Assembly (NCBI GenBank): GCA_002499195.1
Contig: DAKS01000009.1
Location: 1 to 54,797 of the forward strand
Direction of reading: 5' to 3'
Source: Euryarchaeota archaeon UBA443
Lineage (GTDB): Archaea > Thermoplasmatota > Poseidoniia > Poseidoniales > Poseidoniaceae
DNA length: 54,797 bases
The translations under genes and the position numbers were made by a program. Under the pieces are notes generated by a model. The model worked only from the letters and a program-made list of their open reading frames with translations, had not been told where the DNA came from and did not search any database. Numbering within the stretch: position 1 is the stretch's first letter; every line of letters starts with the position of its first letter. This document shows positions 18,356-25,495 of the stretch, piece by piece.

Positions 18356-19954
18356 TCAGTTTCCCCAACGACGAATTATTGGGATGATATCCCTTAGTTC
18401 TTCGTTGGAATAGGATCTTGCCGAACTAACAAGTTCAACAAGGCGTGGGTCACGTACCATCTGCATGATTTCTGCAGGGGTTTTACGGGCAAATTCATCC
18501 CGCGTGAGATCATTAAACTGCCGAACCTTCGAAAGGAAAGCCTCTCGGACTCGGACTTGATAAAGCGAAGCGTCCAACTTCGTCGGGCGTTCTCTGAATC
18601 GAGTCAAATCGAAAACGTGACGCCAATTTTCCTTCTCGGGTACAACCATGATTGCGATTGCGAGAAGGGCGAAGAGGTTGAGAATAATCAACCACTTGAG
18701 ATAGGCATCACTGGTCAACAAAACAACCGCTCCGATAGCTTCAGTGAACGGCTGGGTCGCTATACTTGAAACGTGTCGACTTTCGTCAAAGACGATATTG
18801 AATTCGTCGGTATTACGTGTGATTTGAAGTGAAAGTTCGTCGTTATCGAATTCCATCATATCACGAATGAGTGCGCGGAAGTACAACTGGTTTCCTTGCC
18901 ATGAAGTATCTCCTTGGGCGGAAATAAGGCCGTCTGGATCTGTAGCCCAGCAGGTATGCGCGTTTTCTTGGTAGAGGTCGGAACCACATTGTTGCTTACC
19001 GGTTAGATCTCCATCTCCGGCATCCCATAGGTGGTTGGCGAAAACGGAGTGGTCGGAAACAAACACAATACTGCCCGTAACGGAAACTTCCCCATTGTCT
19101 CCGTCAGATTTTGTATCATATGCATCGATGTTTGGATAATCGATTCGAACTATCAAGTCGGTTTTACCTGTCTTTGGGTTGGCGACGTTATTGATATCGA
19201 ATCCTGAGCGTGCAACGAATGCCTGGTCACTCGCAGAGGCAAGAACGTTGACTTCGCGACTGTCATCCTCGACATCAAGAACTTGGATTGCGGTTGGAGA
19301 ATGGAAAAGAACCGGCATTCGGCAGTTATCGGTCTCTGCTGATGTAACTTTTGCTTCTGTACAAGGAGTTCGCAGAGAAGCCTCGTCCATCAAGTCGAGA
19401 TCTTCACTGACCGAGGCGACTGACCAAAGTCGTGTCTCTTGTGGTGCTAACCTAACACCTGTTGGATCGGTTACTTCGTACCACCATTTCTTATCTGAGA
19501 CTGGCGCATCAAAGTAGAGAACACCGAATTCCTCTGCGACTCGCTTAGCGTTTGTTGAGTTTGCTGCTAGAATGACCTTGCCACCTTTTTCGGTGACAAA
19601 GTCGTGAATCGCTTGTGCTTCAGCAGCATCAAATGGTTTCTCAGGTGCAGCGATGATGAGCATAGTACGGTGAGGATCTTGCCAATCATTGACAAGCATT
19701 GGTGTCGACATGGTGTTGTAGATTGAATACTTTTCACCAGTCTTGCCATCTTCACTCTCTCCAAGGGTATCACGCATCTTCGAAAGTTGCTGATATTGGT
19801 AGTCTCCATCAGCGTCTCGAACATACGGTGAGAAGACAGTTTCTTTTGAGGAAGATGCGAGAACAATAAGAACGGTTGAGAGGAGAATTGATACTACCAA
19901 TCCAACCATGAGTTTCTTTTCAACAGAGAGTTTTATTTTCTCTGTTTCAGCCAT
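18356..19954 (-). CDS. DUF4350 (GldG/ABC-type auxiliary-like) membrane protein
   Basis: 532 residues. An N-terminal helix (LMVGLVVSILLSTVLIVLA) is followed by a domain of the DUF4350/intraflagellar-transport-like type: TMLIIAAPEKPFDAAEAQAI, a FVTEKGGKVILAAN strand-turn and GVLYFDAP. A second helix (LKWLIILNLFALLAIAIMVV) near residue 425 precedes a charged helical C-terminal region of about 90 residues. DUF4350 proteins regularly accompany MoxR and DUF58 in archaea and bacteria. It is the first gene of that operon, with a GAGGTG site before ATG and a 127-base upstream gap holding a TATA-like box. Confidence 0.85.
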   Translation of the reverse strand: MAETEKIKLSVEKKLMVGLVVSILLSTVLIVLASSSKETVFSPYVRDADGDYQYQQLSKMRDTLGESEDGKTGEKYSIYNTMSTPMLVNDWQDPHRTMLIIAAPEKPFDAAEAQAIHDFVTEKGGKVILAANSTNAKRVAEEFGVLYFDAPVSDKKWWYEVTDPTGVRLAPQETRLWSVASVSEDLDLMDEASLRTPCTEAKVTSAETDNCRMPVLFHSPTAIQVLDVEDDSREVNVLASASDQAFVARSGFDINNVANPKTGKTDLIVRIDYPNIDAYDTKSDGDNGEVSVTGSIVFVSDHSVFANHLWDAGDGDLTGKQQCGSDLYQENAHTCWATDPDGLISAQGDTSWQGNQLYFRALIRDMMEFDNDELSLQITRNTDEFNIVFDESRHVSSIATQPFTEAIGAVVLLTSDAYLKWLIILNLFALLAIAIMVVPEKENWRHVFDLTRFRERPTKLDASLYQVRVREAFLSKVRQFNDLTRDEFARKTPAEIMQMVRDPRLVELVSSARSYSNEELRDIIPIIRRWGN

Positions 19955-20044
19955 ATTTACACCTCATTTTGCGGCAAGCGCAGTATGTTCTTTTCTTCGG
20001 AATGTCGATACACACATAATGATTCTCCCTTGACGTTTAGAGAG

Positions 20045-20052
20045 ATTTTTAT
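20045..20052 (-). promoter_or_regulatory. TATA-like box before the DUF4350-MoxR-DUF58 operon
   Basis: The minus strand reads ATAAAAAT within the 127-base gap between the secreted-protein gene and DUF4350. A start about 26 bases downstream would give a leader of roughly 70 bases that contains the GAGGTG ribosome site. This is the only gap of this size on the minus strand between 14.9 and 25.4 kb, so an operon promoter here is plausible. Confidence 0.35.
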
Positions 20053-20081
20053 GTTATCAGTGCAACTGCAACCTGCCATAA

Positions 20082-21044
20082 TCAGCATACATCGAGGCGA
20101 TTCCTTCTAAGAAGTGCAACGATTCCTAACAAAATAAACAGTGTTTGTGTAGCAAGTGCAGGTAGGGCCGAAGAACCATCCGAATTCGAACCCGAATCTG
20201 ATGAACTTGAACCGGTATCACCACCGTTTGAATCTTGGCTGCCACCCGATTCATCTATGTCGATAGTAAACACCGTACTGCGCTCCAAACCATTTCCTTC
20301 CGATGTGACGATAATCGTGACTTCGCATGTCTTCGTTGGGTGAGCGCTCGAAGGTGCAATTCTGAAAAGGATTTCAGCAGGTTGATTGCCATCAACATCG
20401 GTCGGTTGAACTTGAATGCCTTCTCCTTCCTCAAGACCTTCGATCTCAAGAAGAGGGCAACTACGGATTTCTGCTTCAATACTGCTAGCAGCGTCAACAC
20501 TATTGCCCATATTATTGAGGAGTAGTTTCTCTTCAACCCAAGTTCCAGCATCAACCGAGTCGACAACTAGGGCCACTTCTGGCAGAAGTTTGTGATGCCT
20601 AGGAACGTTGAGATTTGCATCTATCTCCTTCGGAGAAGCTAGAGCACCTCCCGTATTTTCTTCTGCAGTTACGACAATAGTGATTTTGTCACTTGGAGAA
20701 TGACTGCGAACAGCGTCAGCATCGGATGTTGTCAATTCAATGGAAAAGGTCTCATTCGATTGAGCGCTAACGGTGATGGATTCTTCAAAAGATGCATCAA
20801 TGAATTCAACATCATCTTCGAATTCAACAACGATGGTGAGGCTCAAATCATTGATTCTCGGGTTATCAACAAAAAATACCAAGGTATCTTCAATCTTCCA
20901 CTTTTCCCCATCAAGAGCAAGATCATAGCTTGGTTCAACATCCGTATCCCAGCCAAACTCCCATTCGTTGTCGAATTGTGCTGAACCCAATGGCAGCATT
21001 GCACCAAGAAGGAACATCAGAAGGAGAAGTGCTGTGCGTTTCAT
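20082..21044 (-). CDS. Secreted protein with Ser/Gly/Asp linker and C-terminal anchor
   Basis: 320 residues. A clear signal peptide (MKRTALLLLMFLLGAMLPLGSA) is followed by two beta-sandwich-like segments of the kind seen in archaeal CARDB/NPCBM-associated domains (strand patterns such as DLSLTIVVEFEDDVEFID and KLLPEVALVVDSVDAGTW). Residues about 268-293 are a Ser/Gly/Asp/Asn linker, then one helix (ALATQTLFILLGIVALL) and a short RRNR tail, an arrangement like archaeosortase-type sorting signals, although I see no PGF motif. The start codon overlaps the stop of the molybdo-flavoenzyme FAD subunit (ATGA) and GGTGAT lies just upstream, so it is translated with that operon. No function is known. 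Confidence 0.85.
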   Translation of the reverse strand: MKRTALLLLMFLLGAMLPLGSAQFDNEWEFGWDTDVEPSYDLALDGEKWKIEDTLVFFVDNPRINDLSLTIVVEFEDDVEFIDASFEESITVSAQSNETFSIELTTSDADAVRSHSPSDKITIVVTAEENTGGALASPKEIDANLNVPRHHKLLPEVALVVDSVDAGTWVEEKLLLNNMGNSVDAASSIEAEIRSCPLLEIEGLEEGEGIQVQPTDVDGNQPAEILFRIAPSSAHPTKTCEVTIIVTSEGNGLERSTVFTIDIDESGGSQDSNGGDTGSSSSDSGSNSDGSSALPALATQTLFILLGIVALLRRNRLDVC

Positions 21045-22021
21045 ACCTTATCACCAATAATCTCACGAAGACTGCGCTTTACTAGAACTCGAATCATCGA
21101 TTTACGATATCTTGGAGGAAGCGCTGTATTGTTAACAGGTTTGATGGATTTCATTATGACTTCGGAAAGTGGGTTGATTAGGTCGCTAGAAAATGTTTCT
21201 TCGAATGAATCGACTTCTGATTGATGCGAACGTGGAATCGATTCCAATGCAGTTGAAGCAATTCGAAGAGAGGATGAATCTCCAACAATCCATGAAGAAG
21301 CGACTCCGGCCTCTGGGAAATCCCATGATTCTCGCACACGGAGTTTCTTGTAAGATCCGACTCGATTCTCAACACCTTCTGGGAAGGTGACCTTTACGAT
21401 AAACTCGCCCTGCTCAAGTACGTTTCTTGTAATTCCGTCAAGTTGGAAGAAGTCGTCAACAGGAACTTCTCTTTGCCCGTTTGGACCGATGATGTGAATC
21501 GTTCCTTCTAGAACCATGAGCGAAGGGGCAAGGTCGCCTTGATAGGTTGCAACGCAGAGTGTATTTTGATTTGGAATGACTCGACAATCTGAACCCGTTC
21601 CACAATCCTCTTTGTGGCACCAATCTATCGAGCGACGCCAATCCTCGCTCTGATTGAACCAAAAACAGCGCGTATCGAGACAAATGTTTCCTCCGAGTGT
21701 CGCATTATTTCGGATTAATGAAGATGCGACCTTACTCGCAGCTGATGCAATAAGTGGATGTACGCTATCTGAAGTTGTTAACGCACCTAATCGCGCCATT
21801 GCCCCAATTTCATGCATCGAAATCGCGTCAATTCCTTGGATATTCGCAAGTGAAATAACGTGCTTTTTAACATTGATATGCCACTTGTAGTTTGGTAAAA
21901 GATCTGTTCCGCCTGCAACCCAGTCAAACGATTCTTCGTTAGCAAGGAATGTTGATGCAAGTTCACACGCTTCCTCAACGGTCTCTGGGTGATGCAGATT
22001 AAACGGTGGCATCAACATCAT
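21041..22021 (-). CDS. FAD-binding subunit of a molybdenum hydroxylase, HcrB-like with Fe-S insertion
   Basis: 326 residues of the CO dehydrogenase/xanthine dehydrogenase FAD subunit family: FDWVAGGTDLLPNYK for the FAD pyrophosphate, and the second FAD motif IRNNATLGGNICLDTRC. After that motif comes an insertion with Cys119, Cys135, Cys146 and Cys156. The pattern (CFWFNQSEDWRR, then Cys-x10-Cys-x9-Cys and a VATYQGDLAP return) matches the extra [4Fe-4S] loop of the beta subunit of 4-hydroxybenzoyl-CoA reductase and is absent from xanthine and CO dehydrogenases. It would pass electrons between the cluster, FAD and the small subunit. It overlaps the large subunit gene by four bases. The substrate remains open. 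Confidence 0.88.
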   Translation of the reverse strand: MMLMPPFNLHHPETVEEACELASTFLANEESFDWVAGGTDLLPNYKWHINVKKHVISLANIQGIDAISMHEIGAMARLGALTTSDSVHPLIASAASKVASSLIRNNATLGGNICLDTRCFWFNQSEDWRRSIDWCHKEDCGTGSDCRVIPNQNTLCVATYQGDLAPSLMVLEGTIHIIGPNGQREVPVDDFFQLDGITRNVLEQGEFIVKVTFPEGVENRVGSYKKLRVRESWDFPEAGVASSWIVGDSSSLRIASTALESIPRSHQSEVDSFEETFSSDLINPLSEVIMKSIKPVNNTALPPRYRKSMIRVLVKRSLREIIGDKV

Positions 22022-24822
22022 TGGTCACCTTCCATCTGACGTTGTTCTTTCTTCAACCAGGCCTTCCCTGCAAGACCAAGTTCTGCCAGTTGCTCAGGAA
22101 CTGGTTCTACTGCTGATCTCCATCCCTCTACTTGATCCTCAAGTGGTTGGTTAGGGTCAAATCCGAATAGTACTCCATTCACATAAGCGCCGGTATCTTC
22201 GCTTCGCTGACGTCGACGGTCTCGTTCCTTGTGTTCCGCACTACGTGCTACCAATGTTGCTTGCAAGGCACTATGCTCGAGACGTGGAGATGGAAGTTCA
22301 GTTTCTTCGATTACGCCAAGTGCCTTGGTTTTAGCTGATATCGCTTTCCAAACAACATCAGGAGTAAGCGGTAAGTCTCGAATCCTAACGCCTATCGCAT
22401 CGTAGACGGCATTGACTACGGCTGGAAGAATCGGCAAGAGGGGGCCCTCGCCTGCTTCTTTTGCGCCAAATGGACCCTCCGGATCTGAAGATTCAACGAT
22501 AATAGGAGTCACATGAGGCATTTCGTGTATGGATGGAATTTTGTATTCCAAAAGATTTGGATTCTGCAGATGACCGGTTCGTCCATACACCATTTTCTCA
22601 GAGAGGACTTGTCCCAATCCCATATGGCATGATCCAATGATTTGGCCTTTGACTGCAAGCGGATTCAAGGCCTTACCACAATCATGGGCAGCCCATACGT
22701 TTGTACAAGAGACGAGACCAGTCTCAACATCAACATCGACTTCAGCCACGTAGGCTGAGAACGAATAAGCGGGAGCAAGACCAGCAGCAGCACCTTTGTG
22801 GACCCCACCCATAGGAGGAGAACGATAAGCACCACTGGAGATGAGTGATCCCTTGTCTTCTTGTGCCTTGTGAAGTGCTTCAAGATAGGAAACACCGACG
22901 GCTGGATCATGTTTGTAGTAGATGCGTCGATCGTTCAAAACGAGTACATCAGGATGATATCCCAACATTTCCCAAGCAGCGTTGAGAAGTTTCTCACGTA
23001 TGTCTAGTGCTGCTCGAATTGCCGCGTTAGCATTCATGAACGTTACTCGGCTCGAATAAGAACCCAAATCAACTGGACTCGTATCACTTTCATGAGAACG
23101 GACGTGAATCATCTCGATCGGTAGAGCAAGAACCTCGGAAACGACTTGAGCAACTGCTGTGGTAGAGCCTTGGCCGATGTCTGCAGCTCCTGTGTGAACG
23201 GTCACGCCGCCATCCATGTCGATTTGCATGTGAACTGTAGCGTGTGGGAAACGGTTCGGATCCCAATGAATTGGCAAACCTGAGCCTGAGATAAAGAAGC
23301 CACATCCAATTCCGATTCCTTTTCCTAATGGCATTTGACGGAATTTAGAATCCCATTCAGACCCTTCACGAACTCGTTCAAGCGCTTCACGCATGCCGTT
23401 TGAGGTAATACGGAATCCTGAGATTGTACGGCTGTGTGGAGGAAGTAAATTTGCAAGACGAAGGTCGATTGGATCGACCTGCATTTGCTCTGCCATTTCA
23501 TCAAGACCGACTTCAACAGCACAGCGTGTATTGACTGCACCGTGCCCGCGCATAGCTCCACTGGCTGGTTTATTTGTCCAGACTCGAGCCCCGGTGTAAT
23601 GAAATGAGCCAAGTTCGTATGGAGCAGTTGCAAGAACTCCATTGTAGTAGGATGTAACGTGCCCAAATGAAGCAAAACCGCCACCATCGATGAGTGCATC
23701 AATATCAAACCCAGAGATTCGTGCCTCATCATCGGCTGTCATCTTGACTTCGATGTAACTTGGGTGTCGGCCACGATTTATCCAATAGACCTCTTCGCGT
23801 GTGAAATTAATTCGAACAGGACGTCCTGCTTTACGTGAGAGAATTGCAGCACACATTTCATGTGGAAATGGGTCGGATTTACCTCCAAATCCTCCTCCAA
23901 CGAAGGTTCGGATAACATTGATTTGATGCATTGGGACTTCAAGCACGGTTGAAAGTGCACGGTGTGCGTAGTGAGGAACTTGTTGTGGAGTGTACAATTG
24001 CAAACGGCCGTTTGGATCCCAATGGCCGACAACGGCATGAGGTTCTGTAAATCCATGATGAACACCTTCCATACGCCATTTACCATGAGATGATGCGGTT
24101 GGATCTTCGACAAGACTCCGATCGCCGAATTCTTGGAAAACCCGCTTCTGAACGTTGGTGGTACCAACGTGATACTTTCCACGCCAGTGAATCGGTTCGT
24201 CTTGATCTTCAAGGCCTTTTCTTGGGTCAAAAATAGGGTCAAGAACTTCCCATTCGATTTCAAAAAGGTTGAGCGCTTCCATGGCCGTTGCCTCATCGAC
24301 AGCTGCGACGCATGCTACAAGATCTCCAACATGGCGTACTTTCTCAACAGCCATTGCGTGTTCATCCTTCGTCACAGGTAGAACACCGAACGTGTTTGGA
24401 GCATCTGCGCCAGTAGCGACTGCAAGAACACCCGGTAACGCCTCAACCTTTGAAGTGTCAATCGACTTAATTTTTGCATAATGATGCGGAGAACGTAGAA
24501 TCTTACCGATGATTTCGTTTGGTAGGCGAACATCGTCACCATACCATGCTTGTCCGGTTACTTTAGCATGTGAATCGATCAATGCTCGTGGCTTTCCAAC
24601 TTCGGTCCCTGTTCGATATCGGTCATGGATGTGAGAGCCTGCTGGCTGTGGCTCTTTCCCTCCAACCGACTCCGGAATAGAGTCAAGGTCACGTGGAGCC
24701 ATGTTTGGCCGGGAACCACCTGAACCAGGAGGAGGGAACTTTTGCTTACCAGCAACACGCTTCCCATCCTTACGGGTTTCACCTGACGATGCTCCCGGTT
24801 GTTGTCGATATCCACCTGCCAT
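22018..24822 (-). CDS. Molybdopterin-binding large subunit of a molybdenum hydroxylase (HcrA-like)
   Basis: About 934 residues. It has the a/b-hammerhead domain (KVTGQAWYGDDVRLP), the Mo-cofactor motifs VGGGFGGKSDPFPHE (about 308) and SGAMRGHGAVNTR (about 421), and the C-terminal active-site motif GPFGAKEAGEGP with the catalytic Glu (about 791). The GAMRGHG and GAKEAGEG wording is close to 4-hydroxybenzoyl-CoA reductase alpha and unlike the Cys loop of CO dehydrogenase. There are extra tails of about 65 residues at the N-terminus (Gly/Pro/Arg-rich) and about 100 residues at the C-terminus. ATG 24822 is chosen because AAGGTGA lies five bases upstream; ATG 24837 is in frame. Aldehyde or N-heterocycle oxidation is an alternative to acyl-CoA reduction. 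Confidence 0.92.
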   Translation of the reverse strand: MAGGYRQQPGASSGETRKDGKRVAGKQKFPPPGSGGSRPNMAPRDLDSIPESVGGKEPQPAGSHIHDRYRTGTEVGKPRALIDSHAKVTGQAWYGDDVRLPNEIIGKILRSPHHYAKIKSIDTSKVEALPGVLAVATGADAPNTFGVLPVTKDEHAMAVEKVRHVGDLVACVAAVDEATAMEALNLFEIEWEVLDPIFDPRKGLEDQDEPIHWRGKYHVGTTNVQKRVFQEFGDRSLVEDPTASSHGKWRMEGVHHGFTEPHAVVGHWDPNGRLQLYTPQQVPHYAHRALSTVLEVPMHQINVIRTFVGGGFGGKSDPFPHEMCAAILSRKAGRPVRINFTREEVYWINRGRHPSYIEVKMTADDEARISGFDIDALIDGGGFASFGHVTSYYNGVLATAPYELGSFHYTGARVWTNKPASGAMRGHGAVNTRCAVEVGLDEMAEQMQVDPIDLRLANLLPPHSRTISGFRITSNGMREALERVREGSEWDSKFRQMPLGKGIGIGCGFFISGSGLPIHWDPNRFPHATVHMQIDMDGGVTVHTGAADIGQGSTTAVAQVVSEVLALPIEMIHVRSHESDTSPVDLGSYSSRVTFMNANAAIRAALDIREKLLNAAWEMLGYHPDVLVLNDRRIYYKHDPAVGVSYLEALHKAQEDKGSLISSGAYRSPPMGGVHKGAAAGLAPAYSFSAYVAEVDVDVETGLVSCTNVWAAHDCGKALNPLAVKGQIIGSCHMGLGQVLSEKMVYGRTGHLQNPNLLEYKIPSIHEMPHVTPIIVESSDPEGPFGAKEAGEGPLLPILPAVVNAVYDAIGVRIRDLPLTPDVVWKAISAKTKALGVIEETELPSPRLEHSALQATLVARSAEHKERDRRRQRSEDTGAYVNGVLFGFDPNQPLEDQVEGWRSAVEPVPEQLAELGLAGKAWLKKEQRQMEGDQ

Positions 24823-24826
24823 GAAA

Positions 24827-24833
24827 TCACCTT
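24827..24833 (-). promoter_or_regulatory. Ribosome site of the large subunit overlapping the small-subunit stop codon
   Basis: The minus strand reads AAGGTGA. Its last three bases are the TGA stop of the small subunit gene and it lies five bases before the ATG at 24822. This decides the start and suggests that ribosomes ending on the small subunit restart on the large one. Confidence 0.65.
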
Positions 24834-25429
24834 GCATGACCTGGAGGCATCGATGGTTCATCAGGCCCTTCAGGGTGTGGGTTTGGATGTGGATCACTCG
24901 CAGGATTTGGTGCAGGTGCATCGCCTCGCTTGATTTCAGCAGCGGCTTCTATAGAATCAACAATCTGTTGATAGCCTGTACATCGACAAAGATTGCCTTC
25001 GATTGCACAGGAGATTTCTTCGCGGGTTGGATTTTCGTTTTCATTGAGGAGAGCTTCTGCGCTCATGAGAAAACCTGGAGTGCAGAATCCGCACTGTGAA
25101 CCGCCATGAGTTGCGAAACAGGTTTGGATTGGAGCAAGATGGGCGCCATCAGCAAGACCTTCTACTGTTGTAATCTCTTGGCCTTCAACCTGACCTGCAA
25201 GGCATAGACATGAGAGGCGTGGTTCACCATCGATCATTACAGCACAACAGCCACAGGTCCCTAAGTCACAACCGCGCTTAACTCCAAGCATACCAACTTC
25301 ATCGCGCAAAACGTCAAGCAGAATGGCGTTAGAGGGAGCTATCGCTTGAACCTCTTGGCCATTGACGATAGCAGACCAAATCTTCTTTGGAGCGGATGGA
25401 ATCATTGTTACATGCTCTTTTCCAACCAT
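24827..25429 (-). CDS. [2Fe-2S] small subunit of the molybdenum hydroxylase (HcrC/CoxS-like)
   Basis: About 200 residues. The plant-type ferredoxin cluster is CDLGTCGCC with a fourth Cys in EPRLSCLC. The second, all-helical cluster is CGFCTPGFLM with CRCTGY. The order and spacing are those of all small subunits in this enzyme family. A Pro-rich tail of about 30 residues (DPHPNPHPEGPDEP) follows and is unusual. ATG 25429 is chosen because AGGTGA lies five bases before it, while the GTG at 25438 lies inside that site. First gene of the operon. Confidence 0.95.
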   Translation of the reverse strand: MVGKEHVTMIPSAPKKIWSAIVNGQEVQAIAPSNAILLDVLRDEVGMLGVKRGCDLGTCGCCAVMIDGEPRLSCLCLAGQVEGQEITTVEGLADGAHLAPIQTCFATHGGSQCGFCTPGFLMSAEALLNENENPTREEISCAIEGNLCRCTGYQQIVDSIEAAAEIKRGDAPAPNPASDPHPNPHPEGPDEPSMPPGHAR

Positions 25430-25434
25430 ATCAC

Positions 25435-25440
25435 TCACCT
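25435..25440 (-). promoter_or_regulatory. Ribosome binding site of the hydroxylase small subunit
   Basis: AGGTGA on the minus strand with five bases to ATG 25429. It rules out GTG 25438 as the start because that codon overlaps the site itself. Confidence 0.65.
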
Positions 25441-25495
25441 ATCTTGACCTTGAGAACTCCGTCTATGAATGTAAGGCTTCACTCCATTCTAATGA

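Noticed and set aside
17920..18413. ORFs opposite the moxR Ala/Pro region, giving Gly-Ala or Trp/Cys/Arg-rich proteins
   Set aside because: Frames of the GC-rich repeat on the other strand; no ribosome site and no sensible composition.
22018..24822. Aerobic CO dehydrogenase (CoxL) identity for the large subunit
   Set aside because: The active-site loop reads GAMRGHG without the Cys of form I CoxL, and the FAD subunit has an HcrB-type insertion.
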